NCBI RefSeq assembly: GCF_000620785.1
Contig: NZ_JIAI01000005.1
Location: 372,001 to 436,000, forward strand
Length of the DNA: 64,000 bases
Direction: 5' to 3'
From: Actinospineispora acaciae DSM 45401
GTDB lineage: Bacteria > Actinomycetota > Actinomycetes > Mycobacteriales > Pseudonocardiaceae
Shown here: positions 44,376-52,555 of the stretch, in pieces
Layout: each line of letters begins with the position of its first letter
How positions within the stretch are numbered: position 1 is the first letter of the stretch
Program-made: the position numbers and the translations under genes
The notes under the pieces: generated by a model
The model's input: only the letters and a program-made list of their open reading frames with translations
Database searches by the model: none
What the model was told of the DNA's origin: nothing

Positions 44376-44698
44376 TGGCCGGTGAGCCGCCGTTGTCGGA
44401 GGTGATGGCGGCGCTGGCCGATCCGACGCGGTGGCGCGTGCTGGCGATGCTGTCCGAGCGGGAGCGCAGCGCGTCGGCGTTGTGCCGCGAGCTGCCGGTG
44501 AGCCGGGCGGCGGTGATCAAACACCTCGGGGTGCTGGAGCGCGGCGGGTTGGTGCGGCGCCGTCGGGTCGGGCGGGAGGTGCGGTTCGTGCCAAGGCCGG
44601 AGCGGCTGTCCGACACCGCGCGCCGGCTGGACGAGATCGCCTCGGCCTGGGACGCGCGCCTGGACGCCCTGCGCCGCCTCGCCAAGGACTCCGATTGA
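44375..44698 (+). CDS. ArsR-family transcriptional regulator
   Basis: A 107-residue winged helix. ALADPTRWRVLAML is followed by the recognition helix LPVSRAAVIKHLGVLERGGL. The cysteine is not in a metal-binding ELCVCD-type motif, so it is of the AHSA1-linked, non-metal ArsR subgroup. Its start overlaps the stop of the truncated SRPBCC gene by one base. Confidence 0.88.
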   Translation: MAGEPPLSEVMAALADPTRWRVLAMLSERERSASALCRELPVSRAAVIKHLGVLERGGLVRRRRVGREVRFVPRPERLSDTARRLDEIASAWDARLDALRRLAKDSD

Positions 44699-44703
44699 CA
44701 GGT

Positions 44704-44715
44704 AATTAGCTAATT
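44704..44715. promoter_or_regulatory. Palindrome AATTAGCTAATT (ArsR-type operator candidate)
   Basis: Perfect 12-base AT-rich palindrome between the two ArsR-type genes, directly upstream of the second. It stands out from the GC-rich background and suits autoregulation of the downstream operon. Confidence 0.55.
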
Positions 44716-44731
44716 CCCTAAGTTGGAGGCC

Positions 44732-45034
44732 GTGCTGGACGTGGAGCTGGCCAAGGCGCTCGCCAACGACAAGCGGGTGCTGATCCTGGGCTGGCTGCGG
44801 GACCCGGAGGCGCATTTCCCGCCGCAGCGGGACGGCGACCTCGTCGAGGACGGGGTGTGCTCGCTGTTCATCGCGGAGAAGCTCGGGATCAGCCAGCCGA
44901 GCTGCGGCGAGCATCTCAAGGTGCTCAGCCGGGCGGGGTTGGTCCGGGGCAAGAAGATCAAGCAGTGGGTGTTCTACAAGCGGGACGAGGAGCGGATCGC
45001 TTCGGTGAAGGAGCAGCTGAGCGGTGAGTGGTGA
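44732..45034 (+). CDS. ArsR-like winged-helix regulator
   Basis: About 100 residues. ELAKALANDKRVLILGWLRD leads into LFIAEKLGISQPSCGEHLKV, a helix-turn-helix, then a wing KKIKQWVFYKRDEERI. Start is uncertain: TTG 44723, GTG 44732 or GTG 44741, all near GGAGG at 44725. It begins an operon with the YbaK-like deacylase (11-base overlap) and the LysE exporter. Control of that exporter through the palindrome upstream is plausible. Confidence 0.8.
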   Translation: MLDVELAKALANDKRVLILGWLRDPEAHFPPQRDGDLVEDGVCSLFIAEKLGISQPSCGEHLKVLSRAGLVRGKKIKQWVFYKRDEERIASVKEQLSGEW

Positions 45035-45539
45035 CACGCAGGTCGAGGCCGATATGTACTCCCGGTTGATCGCCGACCTGGACGCGGCCGGGGCGCGGTA
45101 CCGGCTGATCGACCACCCACCGGAGGGACAGACCGACCTGGTCAGCGCGCTGCGCGGCAACGACGTGCGGCACGCGGCGAAGTGCCTGGTGGTGCTGGTG
45201 AAGGTGGGCAAGAAGCAGAGCCGGTACGTGCTCGCGGTGGTGCCCGGCGACGCCCGGGTGTGCCTGGCGACGGTCAAGGGGCTGTACGGCGGCAGCTACG
45301 TCGGCTTCGCCGGCACCGAGCGGGCGGAGGAGCTGGCCGGCAGCGTGTCCGGCACCGTGCTGCCGTTCAGCTACCACGAGCGGCTGGAACTGATCGTGGA
45401 CCCGAGCCTGCTCGACGCGCCCGAGCTGTACTTCAACGCCGCCCGGCTGGACAGGTCGATGGCGCTGAACACCGAGGACTACGTGCGCGTCGCGGCGCCC
45501 CGGGTGGAGCGGATCGTCGTCGAGGCGGCCGCGTCGTGA
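45024..45539 (+). CDS. YbaK/ProX-family aminoacyl-tRNA deacylase-like protein
   Basis: A 171-residue protein of the YbaK/prolyl-tRNA editing fold, with YRLIDHPPEGQTDLVSAL, AAKCLVVLVKVGKKQSRYVL, and the lysine/cysteine region of the family. Such proteins hydrolyse mischarged tRNA in trans. Pairing with a LysE exporter in one operon suggests handling of an unusual amino acid. Its stop overlaps the exporter start (GTGA). Confidence 0.75.
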   Translation: MSGDTQVEADMYSRLIADLDAAGARYRLIDHPPEGQTDLVSALRGNDVRHAAKCLVVLVKVGKKQSRYVLAVVPGDARVCLATVKGLYGGSYVGFAGTERAEELAGSVSGTVLPFSYHERLELIVDPSLLDAPELYFNAARLDRSMALNTEDYVRVAAPRVERIVVEAAAS

Positions 45540-46165
45540 CGGTGCTGCCGTACCTGCCGCTGCTGGCCGCCTGGATCGTGGCGCTGGTCAGCCCCGGCCC
45601 GGACTTCCTGGTGGTGCTGCGCACGTCCGCCACCCGGTCCCGGCGGGCCGGCGTCCTCGCGGCGGTCGGGGTGGTCACCGGCCAGGCCTGCTGGGTGGTG
45701 GCCGCGCTGGCCGGCGTGAGCGCGCTGCTCGCCCGCTACGAGCACCTCTACACCGGGGTGCGGCTGGCCGGCGCCGCGTTCCTGATCGTCTACGGGCTGA
45801 CCACGCTGCGCTCGGCGTGGCGGCGCGCTCCGGACCGTCCGGTCGAGGCGGACGATGAACGGCCCGCGCCGGTGTCCGGCTGGCGGAGCTGGCGGCTCGG
45901 GCTGCTGACCAACCTGGCCAACCCGAAGGCGCTGGTCTTCCACGGCGCGCTGTTCGCCACGCTGCTGCCGGCGCAGGCCGGCTCGCTCGCCAGGGCAGAG
46001 GTGCTCGTGGCCATGCTGACCACCGCAATGGCCTGGTTCGCCACGGTCGCGGTGCTGGCCAGCGTGCCCGCCGCGATCGCCGCCTACGCCCGAGCCCGCA
46101 AGGCCATCGACGCCATCACCGGCGGGCTGTTCGTGGCCATCGGCGCCGCCCTGGCCCGCCCGTAA
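45536..46165 (+). CDS. LysE/RhtB-family amino-acid exporter
   Basis: A 209-residue membrane protein with five to six hydrophobic segments. The N-terminal signature LVSPGPDFLVVLRTSATRSR and the central LGLLTNLANPKALVFHGALF are typical for LysE/RhtB. GTG 45536 overlaps the deacylase stop. It exports amino acids or analogs. It ends five bases before a hairpin repeat. Confidence 0.92.
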   Translation: MTVLPYLPLLAAWIVALVSPGPDFLVVLRTSATRSRRAGVLAAVGVVTGQACWVVAALAGVSALLARYEHLYTGVRLAGAAFLIVYGLTTLRSAWRRAPDRPVEADDERPAPVSGWRSWRLGLLTNLANPKALVFHGALFATLLPAQAGSLARAEVLVAMLTTAMAWFATVAVLASVPAAIAAYARARKAIDAITGGLFVAIGAALARP

Positions 46166-46169
46166 CCCA

Positions 46170-46217
46170 ACCCGTGAGTGGTTAGCGTTGTCATAGCAAC
46201 GCTAACCACTCACGGGT
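46170..46217. terminator. Hairpin repeat family 1, copy D
   Basis: Perfect 21-base arms around loop TCATAG between the convergent LysE and lpdA genes. The lpdA TAG stop begins two bases beyond the right arm. Confidence 0.85.
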
Positions 46218-46219
46218 CT

Positions 46220-47629
46220 CTAGAAGTTGATCATGCCGTGGGTGAGGCCGTGGATGGCCTCCTGCAGGCCCTCGGACAGGGTCGGGTGGGCGTGCACGTT
46301 GCGGGCCAGCTCGTGGGCGGTGAGGTCCCAGCGCTGGGCCAGGGTCAGCTCGGGCAGCAGCTCGGTGACCTCGGGGCCGATCAGGTGGCCGCCGAGCAGC
46401 TCGCCGTAGGTGTCGTCGCTGATCAGCTTGACGAAGCCGGTGGGGTCGGCGAGGCCCTGCGCCTTGCCGTTCGCGGTGAACGGGAACTGCGCGACCTTGA
46501 TCTTCCAGCCGCGTTCGGGCGCCAGCTCGCGGGCCTGCGCCTCGGTGTAGCCGAAGCTGGCCACCTGCGGCTGGCAGAACGTGGCGCGCGGCATCATCGT
46601 GTAGTCCAGTTCCTGGGTCTCGGCGCCGGCGATGGTCTCGGCGGCCACCACGCCCTGGGCCTCGCCGACGTGCGCGAGCATCAGCTTGGCGGTGACGTCG
46701 CCGATCGCGTAGATGTGCGGCACGCTGGTCCGCATCCGGTCGTCGATCTGGATGGCGCCGCGCTCGGTCAGCGCCACGCCGGTGCCCTCCAGCCCGTACC
46801 CCTTCACCCTGGGCGTGAAGCCGATCGCCTGCAGCACCTTGTCCGCGCGCAGCTGTTTGGTAGCCCCGTCCGCGCCGGTCACGGTGACCTCGACGCCGTC
46901 CGAGCCGCTGTCCACGATGGACTCCACCCGGGTGGAGGTGAGCACCTCGACGCCGAGCTTGCGGTACCGCTTGGCCAGCTCCTTGGAGACGTCGGCGTCC
47001 TCCAGCGGGAGCATGCGGTCCAGGAACTCCACGATGGTCACCCGCACGCCGTAGTTGGCGAGCACGTAGGCGAACTCCACGCCGATCGCGCCGGCGCCGG
47101 CGATGATCACGCTCTCCGGCAGCTCGCGGGTGAGGATCTGCTCCTCGTAGGTCACCACCCGCTCGGACAGCGTGGTGCCCGGCAGCAGCTTGGTCTCCGC
47201 GCCGGTGGCGATGATCGCGTTGTTGAACGTGATCGTCTCAGTGCCGCCGTCGGACAGCGCCACGTCGAGGGAGTGCGCGTTGCGGAAGGTGCCGCGCCCG
47301 TCGAACTCGGTGATCTTGTTCTTGCGCATCAGGAAGTGCACGCCCTTGACCCGGCCGTCGGCCACGATCCGGCTGCGGTCGTACGCCGCGCCGAAGTCGA
47401 AGCTCACATCGCCGGAGATGCCGAACGTCTTGGCCTCCCTGGTGACGATGTGCGCCAGCTCGGCGTTGCGGAGTAAGGCCTTGGACGGGATGCAGCCCAC
47501 GTTCAGGCACACCCCGCCCCAGTACTTCTCCTCGACGATCCCAACCTGCAGCCCGAGCTGGGCGGCCCGGATCGCGGCGACATACCCGCCAGGCCCGGCC
47601 CCGAGCACAACGACGTCAAAGTGCGGCAT
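46220..47629 (-). CDS. lpdA: Dihydrolipoyl dehydrogenase
   Basis: FAD-dependent E3 subunit of 2-oxoacid dehydrogenase complexes, 469 residues. FAD-binding VVLGAGPGGYVAAIRAAQLG, redox disulfide GGVCLNVGCIPSKALL, NAD-binding GAGAIGVEFAYVL and the C-terminal His-Glu pair in HAHPTLSEGLQEA are complete. No E1 or E2 genes adjoin, so it probably serves several complexes in trans. Confidence 0.95.
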   Translation of the reverse strand: MPHFDVVVLGAGPGGYVAAIRAAQLGLQVGIVEEKYWGGVCLNVGCIPSKALLRNAELAHIVTREAKTFGISGDVSFDFGAAYDRSRIVADGRVKGVHFLMRKNKITEFDGRGTFRNAHSLDVALSDGGTETITFNNAIIATGAETKLLPGTTLSERVVTYEEQILTRELPESVIIAGAGAIGVEFAYVLANYGVRVTIVEFLDRMLPLEDADVSKELAKRYRKLGVEVLTSTRVESIVDSGSDGVEVTVTGADGATKQLRADKVLQAIGFTPRVKGYGLEGTGVALTERGAIQIDDRMRTSVPHIYAIGDVTAKLMLAHVGEAQGVVAAETIAGAETQELDYTMMPRATFCQPQVASFGYTEAQARELAPERGWKIKVAQFPFTANGKAQGLADPTGFVKLISDDTYGELLGGHLIGPEVTELLPELTLAQRWDLTAHELARNVHAHPTLSEGLQEAIHGLTHGMINF

Positions 47630-47650
47630 ACCGCCACGCTAGTACGCGGG

Positions 47651-48232
47651 TCAGGTCGCCGCGGCGAGCAGCGCCGAGGCGGCGGCACGGGCGTCGGCGC
47701 CGGCGGTGGGGGAGCCGTCGATGGTGGTGACGACGCTGGCGCCCTCGATGAGCAGGAGCAGCTGGCGGGCCAGCGCGTCGGGGTCGGCGTGCGGGGGGAG
47801 GCCGGACTCGCGCAGGCGCGCGGTGAGCAGGCCCCGGTAGCGGGTGAGGTGGCGGCGCGCGATGGCCGCCGTGCGCGGGTCGGCGCGGGTGTCCGTGACC
47901 GTGTTGATCACCGTGCAGCCGTGGTAGCCGGGCTGGGCGAACCAGGTGATGAGCAGATCGAACACCGACAGCACCCGGGCCGGGCCCGCCGGGGCGTCGG
48001 CGGTCTTGCGCTCCAGCCAGGCGTGGATCTTGTCGCTGTGCTCGGTCAGGATCGCGGCGACCAGGTCGTCCTTGGACGCGAAGTACCTGTACATGCTCAG
48101 CTTCGACGCGCGCGCCCTGGCGGCGATCTCGTTGACCCCGACGGCGTGGATGCCGTGCTCGTAGAACAGCGCGGCGGCGGTCTCCAGGATGCGGTCCCTG
48201 GTTGCGGCGGTGCCGGGTGTCGTCGTGGTCAC
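47651..48232 (-). CDS. TetR-family transcriptional regulator
   Basis: A 193-residue repressor. N-terminal helix-turn-helix: RILETAAALFYEHGIHAVGV then EIAARARASKLSMYRYF. The ligand domain holds one cysteine in GYHGCTVINTVTD. It is divergent from an MFS gene, with a perfect palindrome between, so it probably represses the pump. Confidence 0.92.
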   Translation of the reverse strand: MTTTTPGTAATRDRILETAAALFYEHGIHAVGVNEIAARARASKLSMYRYFASKDDLVAAILTEHSDKIHAWLERKTADAPAGPARVLSVFDLLITWFAQPGYHGCTVINTVTDTRADPRTAAIARRHLTRYRGLLTARLRESGLPPHADPDALARQLLLLIEGASVVTTIDGSPTAGADARAAASALLAAAT

Positions 48233-48252
48233 GGGTCTGAGGATACCGACTT

Positions 48253-48267
48253 GTACTGTGACAGTAC
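48253..48267. promoter_or_regulatory. TetR operator candidate GTACTGTGACAGTAC
   Basis: Perfect 7-base arms with a single central base, in the 55-base gap between the tetR and MFS starts, with an extra half-site ACTGTAC about 3-5 bases downstream. It fits simultaneous autorepression and control of the transporter. Confidence 0.7.
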
Positions 48268-48287
48268 CGAACTGTACCGTCTCGTCT

Positions 48288-49484
48288 ATGACGAGCGTAA
48301 ACGCCGATCTGGGGCAGGTGGTGCGGACGCCGGTGCGGCGGTTGTGGGTGGCGGTGCTGTGCGGTTACCTGGCGCTCGGCGCGACGCTGCAGGAGCTGCC
48401 CGGGTACCTGGTCGAGCGGTTCGGTGAGGGGCCGGCGGTGGCCGGGCTCGCGGTCGGCATCGCGTTCGCGGCGACGGCGGTGGTCAGGCCGTTCGCCGGG
48501 ATGGCCGGTGACGCGGGGCGGGCCGCGCCGATGGTGGCCGCGGGCGCGGTGCTGACCACGGTCGCCGCGCTCGGGCATCTGCTCGCGCCGAACGTGGCGG
48601 TGTTGCTGGTGGCGCGGCTGGTGATGGGCGCGGGCGAGGCGGCGTTGTTCTCCGCCGCGCTGCCCTGGGTGCTCGGGCGGACGCCGGCGAACCGTCGCGG
48701 GCGGGTGGCCGGCTGGTTCGGGCTGTCCATGTGGGGTGGGCTGGCGCTCGGGCCGCTGGTCGCCGTCGGCGCGCACCGGTTCGGCGTGACGTGGTGGGTG
48801 GTGGCCGCGCTGCCGATGGTGTCCACCGCGTTGGTGGCCAGCACCGGGCTCCGGTCGGCGCCACCGCGCGGCGGGGCCGGGCCGGGGTTGAGGTCGCGGC
48901 CAAGGCTGGCGTCCTGGCGCGACCTGGTGCCGCGCGGCGCGGGGTTGCCCGGACTGTGCCTGGGCATGGCCTCGTACGGCTACGGCACCCTGACCGCGCT
49001 GTTGGTGCTGTACCTGACCGGGAAGGGCAGTGGCGCGCAGGGCGTGGCGCTCACGGTGTTCGCCGTCGCGTTCCTGGCCGTCCGCGCGGCCGGCAGCCCG
49101 CTGATCGACAGGTACGGCGGCGCGGCGGTGGCCAGGGTCGTGCTCGGGTTCGCGGCCGCCGGCCTTGCCCTGCTGGCCGCCGTGCCCACCGACCCCGCCG
49201 TGCTGCTCGGCACCGCGCTGGCCGGCGTCGGCGTCGGGCTGATGTTCCCGGCCACCACCGCTATGACGTTGCAGCGCACCCACGCGCGGGCGCCCGGGCT
49301 CGCGGTGGGCGCGATGACTTCGCTGTGGGACGTCGGCGTGCTGGTCGCGGGGCCGGCCGGCGGGCTGGTCGCCGACCACCTCGGCTACCGGCCGGCGTTC
49401 GCGCTCGCGGCCGCCGTCGCGCTGGCGGCGCTGTTGATCACTGTGCGGGTGCGGGCGGTCAGCGCAGCGGTACCCGGCCGGTAG
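48288..49484 (+). CDS. MFS transporter
   Basis: A 398-residue major-facilitator protein with 12 predicted hydrophobic segments. The motif-A-like loop FAGMAGDAGRAAPMVAAGA follows the second and third helices. ATG 48288 is chosen because the membrane domain begins directly after a short N-terminus; the frame upstream covers the tetR promoter. Likely drug or small-molecule efflux under TetR control. It overlaps the convergent zinc-ribbon gene by 26 bases. Confidence 0.9.
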   Translation: MTSVNADLGQVVRTPVRRLWVAVLCGYLALGATLQELPGYLVERFGEGPAVAGLAVGIAFAATAVVRPFAGMAGDAGRAAPMVAAGAVLTTVAALGHLLAPNVAVLLVARLVMGAGEAALFSAALPWVLGRTPANRRGRVAGWFGLSMWGGLALGPLVAVGAHRFGVTWWVVAALPMVSTALVASTGLRSAPPRGGAGPGLRSRPRLASWRDLVPRGAGLPGLCLGMASYGYGTLTALLVLYLTGKGSGAQGVALTVFAVAFLAVRAAGSPLIDRYGGAAVARVVLGFAAAGLALLAAVPTDPAVLLGTALAGVGVGLMFPATTAMTLQRTHARAPGLAVGAMTSLWDVGVLVAGPAGGLVADHLGYRPAFALAAAVALAALLITVRVRAVSAAVPGR

Positions 49485-49878
49485 GGGCGCGGCGCACCAT
49501 CCAGCTCAGGTGCGGCATCGAGCGCAGGTGCTGCGAGCCGCACCCGGTGCAGAGCAGCTCGTACACCGGCTCGCCGCCCTGGCCGTTCAGGTACTCCAGT
49601 TCGTGCCGGGTGCGCTCGATGGCGCCGTCCAGCTCGGGGTCGCCGGCGAACAGCGGGTCGCGCCCGGTGTCCTGGGCCGTCGACAGCCGCGTCTGGGCGA
49701 CCGCCCTGGCCAGGCTCTCGCCCATCGGGATCACGTCCGGGCCGCTGATGTGGCGCACCTCGGGCTGTCGGAACGGGCGCAGCTGCACCCAGGCGACCAC
49801 GCTGCCGCAGCGCGCGCAAACCAGCTCGCGCTGGTAGCTCCGAAACACCGACAGGACCCCATCGAGTACGGCCGCCAC
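49459..49878 (-). CDS. Zinc-ribbon hypothetical protein
   Basis: A 139-residue protein with two Cys pairs, ELVCARCGSVVAW near residue 20 and ELLCTGCGSQHLR near residue 110, separated by a helical region. Together they can form one split zinc ribbon. No known family name comes to mind. It stands alone on the minus strand between the MFS and SRPBCC genes. Confidence 0.6.
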   Translation of the reverse strand: MAAVLDGVLSVFRSYQRELVCARCGSVVAWVQLRPFRQPEVRHISGPDVIPMGESLARAVAQTRLSTAQDTGRDPLFAGDPELDGAIERTRHELEYLNGQGGEPVYELLCTGCGSQHLRSMPHLSWMVRRAPTGRVPLR

Positions 49879-49952
49879 CGCGTCACCTCCCGCTCCTCCG
49901 TACCCGCCAACGGAGCCGGCATGCCGCTCTATTCCGGGCGCTCAAACATTTC

Positions 49953-49982
49953 TTGACGGTTATATGCCGTGAGGGTCATACT
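49953..49982 (+). promoter_or_regulatory. Promoter TTGACG-N18-CATACT
   Basis: -35 TTGACG at 49953-49958 and -10 CATACT at 49977-49982. The start site would fall on or beside ATG 49990, so the SRPBCC mRNA is predicted to be leaderless. Confidence 0.5.
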
Positions 49983-49989
49983 CGACGTC

Positions 49990-50535
49990 ATGACCAACAC
50001 GACCTACCACCCCAGCCCGCTCGTCCCGGTCCACCGGCAGCGCAGCGACGACGGCTGGACCCTGGTGTTCACCCGTGACCTTCCGCACGCCCCCGAAGCC
50101 GTCTGGCGGGCGCTGACCTCTCCCGACCAGCTGCGCCAGTGGTCGCCGTACACGGCGGAGCACGAGCTCACCGCCGAGGGCGCCGCCTCGCTGTCCATGC
50201 TCGACGGGGGCGGCGGCGAGCCGGCGGCGTCGATGGACGGCACGGTGCGCCGCTACGACCGGCCCCGGCTGCTCGAGCACGCGTTCGGCGACGACGCGCT
50301 GCGGTGGGAGCTGACGCCGATCGAGGACGGCACGCGGCTGGTGCTGCGGCACACGTTCGCCGGCAGGGACGGCGACTGGGCGTCCGCGCTGGCCGCCGGC
50401 TGGCACCTGTGCCTGGACGTGGCGGACGCGCTGTTGGCCGGCGCGCCGTTCGGGCCGATCGTGGGCGACCAGGCGCGGGAGTACGGCTGGGACGAGCTGA
50501 ACGAGCGGTACGCCAAGGTGCTCGGCGCCGCTTAG
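49990..50535 (+). CDS. SRPBCC/AHSA1-domain protein
   Basis: A 181-residue START-fold protein: FTRDLPHAPEAVWRALTSPDQLRQWSPY is the family opening, followed by GTVRRYDRPRLLEHAFGDDALRWEL and a C-terminal helix. ATG 49990 is preferred to GTG 49969 because the -10 element ends eight bases before it. Ligand unknown. Stop codons overlap the convergent methyltransferase by 4 bases. Confidence 0.85.
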   Translation: MTNTTYHPSPLVPVHRQRSDDGWTLVFTRDLPHAPEAVWRALTSPDQLRQWSPYTAEHELTAEGAASLSMLDGGGGEPAASMDGTVRRYDRPRLLEHAFGDDALRWELTPIEDGTRLVLRHTFAGRDGDWASALAAGWHLCLDVADALLAGAPFGPIVGDQAREYGWDELNERYAKVLGAA

Positions 50536-51119
50536 GCCGTCCAGACCAGCGAGTAACGCCACATCGCATGCCGGCGGAACCGGGCGCCGGGCAGCTCCTC
50601 GGCCGCGATCCGGCGCATGGCCCGGTACGTCTCCGGCGGCGGCCAGGCCGTCGGCGCGGAGTGCTCCCAGTACCCCTTGGTGGCGCGGTGCACCCGGTGC
50701 ATGACCGCCCCGGCCAGCTCGTACGGCAGGTCGGCGGGCAGCCGGGCGCGGGCCAGCCCGACGACGGCCAGCACGCCGCCAGGGCGCAGCAGCTCGCGCA
50801 TCCGGCGCAGCGCGGTGGCCGCCGGCATGTGGTGCAGCGTGGCCACCGAGGCGACCAGGTCGAACGAGCCGGGCTCGAACTCGTGGTCGAGGAAGTCGCC
50901 GTGGACGTACTCGACGCCGTCGTGCTCCCGCGCCAGCTCGATGCTGGGCCCGTCCTGGTCGATCCCGACGACCTCGGGCACCGTCCGCGCCAGCTGCCGG
51001 ACCAGGATCCCCTCGCCGCAGCCGACGTCCAGTGCCCGCTTGGCGCCGGTCGAGACCGCGTCCAGGATCACGCGGTGGTAGTGGATGTTGTGGTTCCAGC
51101 GTTCCTGATCCACACTCAC
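50532..51119 (-). CDS. Class I SAM-dependent methyltransferase
   Basis: A 195-residue methyltransferase. Motif I RALDVGCGEGILVRQLA, the acidic loop VVGIDQDGPSIELAR, and motif IV/post region SFDLVASVATLHHMPAATAL are clear. GTG 51119 overlaps the WYL regulator stop (GTGA), so the pair is translationally coupled. Substrate unknown. Confidence 0.9.
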   Translation of the reverse strand: MSVDQERWNHNIHYHRVILDAVSTGAKRALDVGCGEGILVRQLARTVPEVVGIDQDGPSIELAREHDGVEYVHGDFLDHEFEPGSFDLVASVATLHHMPAATALRRMRELLRPGGVLAVVGLARARLPADLPYELAGAVMHRVHRATKGYWEHSAPTAWPPPETYRAMRRIAAEELPGARFRRHAMWRYSLVWTA

Positions 51120-52087
51120 CGGCTCGATGGTGGCACCGCGGCCGCGATCCGGACAGCCAATTCGCGGGTGTGCTCGATCAGCTCGGGCGGGCTCTCCACC
51201 GTGTACGGCACGCCGACCATGGCCAGCGTGATGGACAGCCACTCCCAGGAGTCCACGCCGGTGACGTAGCGGCAGCTGTGCTCGTCCAGCGGTTCCAGGC
51301 TGCCGGCGTCGGCCATCAGCCGTTCGGACACCACCTCCACCGGGGCCTGGAAGCGGACCACGCCCTGGTGTCGGCTCAGCGGCACCAGGGCGCTGGCCTG
51401 CACGAAGCTGGCGGCCCCGTCCGGTGGGAGCTCGCGCGGCGTGAAGCCGGTGCCTGGCACGGTGAGCCCGGTGATCCGGTCCAGCCGGAAGGTGCGCCAG
51501 TCGCGGCGGTCGAGGTCCCAGCCGAGCAGGTACCAGCGTCGGCCGAGCAGCACCTGCCGGTACGGCTCCACCCGCCGCTCGGAGCGCTCGCCCGCCCTGC
51601 TGGTGTAGGCGAACCGCACGTCCTGGTGCGCGTAGGCGGCGGTGCCCAGGGTGTGCAGGACGGCCAGGTCCACGGTGGCGGCGCGGCGCATGGCGGTCTC
51701 GGTGGACGCCTGGATCGCGGCCATCCGGTACCGCAGCCGGGGCGGCAGCACCTGCTCCAGCTTGCGCAGCGCCCCCTCGGCGGCGCCGGTCTCGCCGGTG
51801 ACCTGGGCCAGCGCGGCAAACCGGAGCCCGACCACGGTGGCCACCGCCTCCTCGTCGGTGAACAGCAGCGGCGGCATCGCGCGCCCGGCCACGAGTTGGT
51901 AGCTGCCGCCCGGCCCCGGCGCGGACGACACCGGGTAGCCCATCGCGCGCAGCCGCTCCACGTCCCGGCGCAGCGTGCGCGGCGAGGTGTCCAGCCGGGC
52001 GGCCAGCTCCGCGCCCGGCCAGGCCCGTCCGGTCTGCAGCAGGGACAGCAGCTCCAGCATCCGCTCGCTCGGCCCGCTCACGCCCAC
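51116..52087 (-). CDS. WYL-domain transcriptional regulator (YafY/PafC type)
   Basis: About 323 residues. The N-terminal HTH is LAARLDTSPRTLRRDVERLR, followed by the WYL domain with RWYLLGWDLDRRDWRTFRLD. GTG 52087 is chosen over ATG 52114, which would start within the palindrome region. It lies head-to-head with a uvrA-like remnant, as WYL regulators often flank DNA-repair or ABC-ATPase genes. Confidence 0.87.
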   Translation of the reverse strand: MGVSGPSERMLELLSLLQTGRAWPGAELAARLDTSPRTLRRDVERLRAMGYPVSSAPGPGGSYQLVAGRAMPPLLFTDEEAVATVVGLRFAALAQVTGETGAAEGALRKLEQVLPPRLRYRMAAIQASTETAMRRAATVDLAVLHTLGTAAYAHQDVRFAYTSRAGERSERRVEPYRQVLLGRRWYLLGWDLDRRDWRTFRLDRITGLTVPGTGFTPRELPPDGAASFVQASALVPLSRHQGVVRFQAPVEVVSERLMADAGSLEPLDEHSCRYVTGVDSWEWLSITLAMVGVPYTVESPPELIEHTRELAVRIAAAVPPSSR

Positions 52088-52088
52088 G

Positions 52089-52104
52089 ATTATGCGGCCA
52101 TAAT
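52089..52104. promoter_or_regulatory. Inverted repeat ATTATG-CGGC-CATAAT
   Basis: Perfect 6-base arms with a four-base spacer, directly before the WYL regulator start and 30 bases before the uvrA-like remnant ATG. It is a good candidate for the WYL operator and the divergent promoters. Confidence 0.5.
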
Positions 52105-52133
52105 CTGACCACATCTACTCGTAGCGTCGGGGC

Positions 52134-52229
52134 ATGGACAGCATTCGGGTCACCGGCGCGCGCGAGCACGACATCTGGCGAGGAGAGAAGGGAGGCTCAT
52201 CAACGGATCCGGCCGGTGTCGTCTCTTGA
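52134..52229 (+). pseudogene. N-terminal remnant of a UvrA-like ABC ATPase gene
   Basis: ATG 52134 reads MDSIRVTGAREHD, the typical opening of UvrA-like (drug-resistance) ATPases, then loses similarity after about 13 codons and stops at 52227-52229. The ATP-binding P-loop expected some 20 residues later is absent. The break falls just before the accessory genes at 52200-54263, so an insertion or deletion removed the rest. Identification rests on 13 residues. Confidence 0.45.
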
Positions 52230-52475
52230 CGCTGTCAACGTGGAGCAGCGTCGGCAGCGTTCACCTGACGGTGCGCAGAGAGCTCGAGGAAAGACAAGGT
52301 GGCCGCACACCGACCAGTAATGCCCTGACCGGGTGAGGACAGCCTCGGCAACCCTTTCGTCGGTAACCGCGTGTTCGAGTCGATCTTGGATGCAGGTCAT
52401 CCAGGTGACCAAGTACTGTGCCGCCGGTGCCTCAGGTTGACGCGTGTCGGAAGGCCTGGTTCGACGTTTTCGCAT
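52200..52475 (-). CDS. Small Cys/His zinc-type protein (paralog of 12725-12997)
   Basis: A 91-residue protein with WMTCIQDRLEHAVTDERV, VCGHLV and CAPSGERCRRC. Cys 28, 57, 67, 74, 77 and His 35, 59 match the residues of the paralog one for one in spacing of the first two elements. It diverges from an XRE-TPR regulator 80 bases away. Function unknown; DNA- or protein-binding zinc module is an inference. Confidence 0.6.
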   Translation of the reverse strand: MRKRRTRPSDTRQPEAPAAQYLVTWMTCIQDRLEHAVTDERVAEAVLTRSGHYWSVCGHLVFPRALCAPSGERCRRCSTLTASRDDTGRIR

Positions 52476-52555
52476 GGCAACCAGCGTTGACCGATACCGC
52501 GGGAAAGCCCGGAATTACCTTCCGGGTACGTTTGAACTGGCGGAGGGTTGAACCA

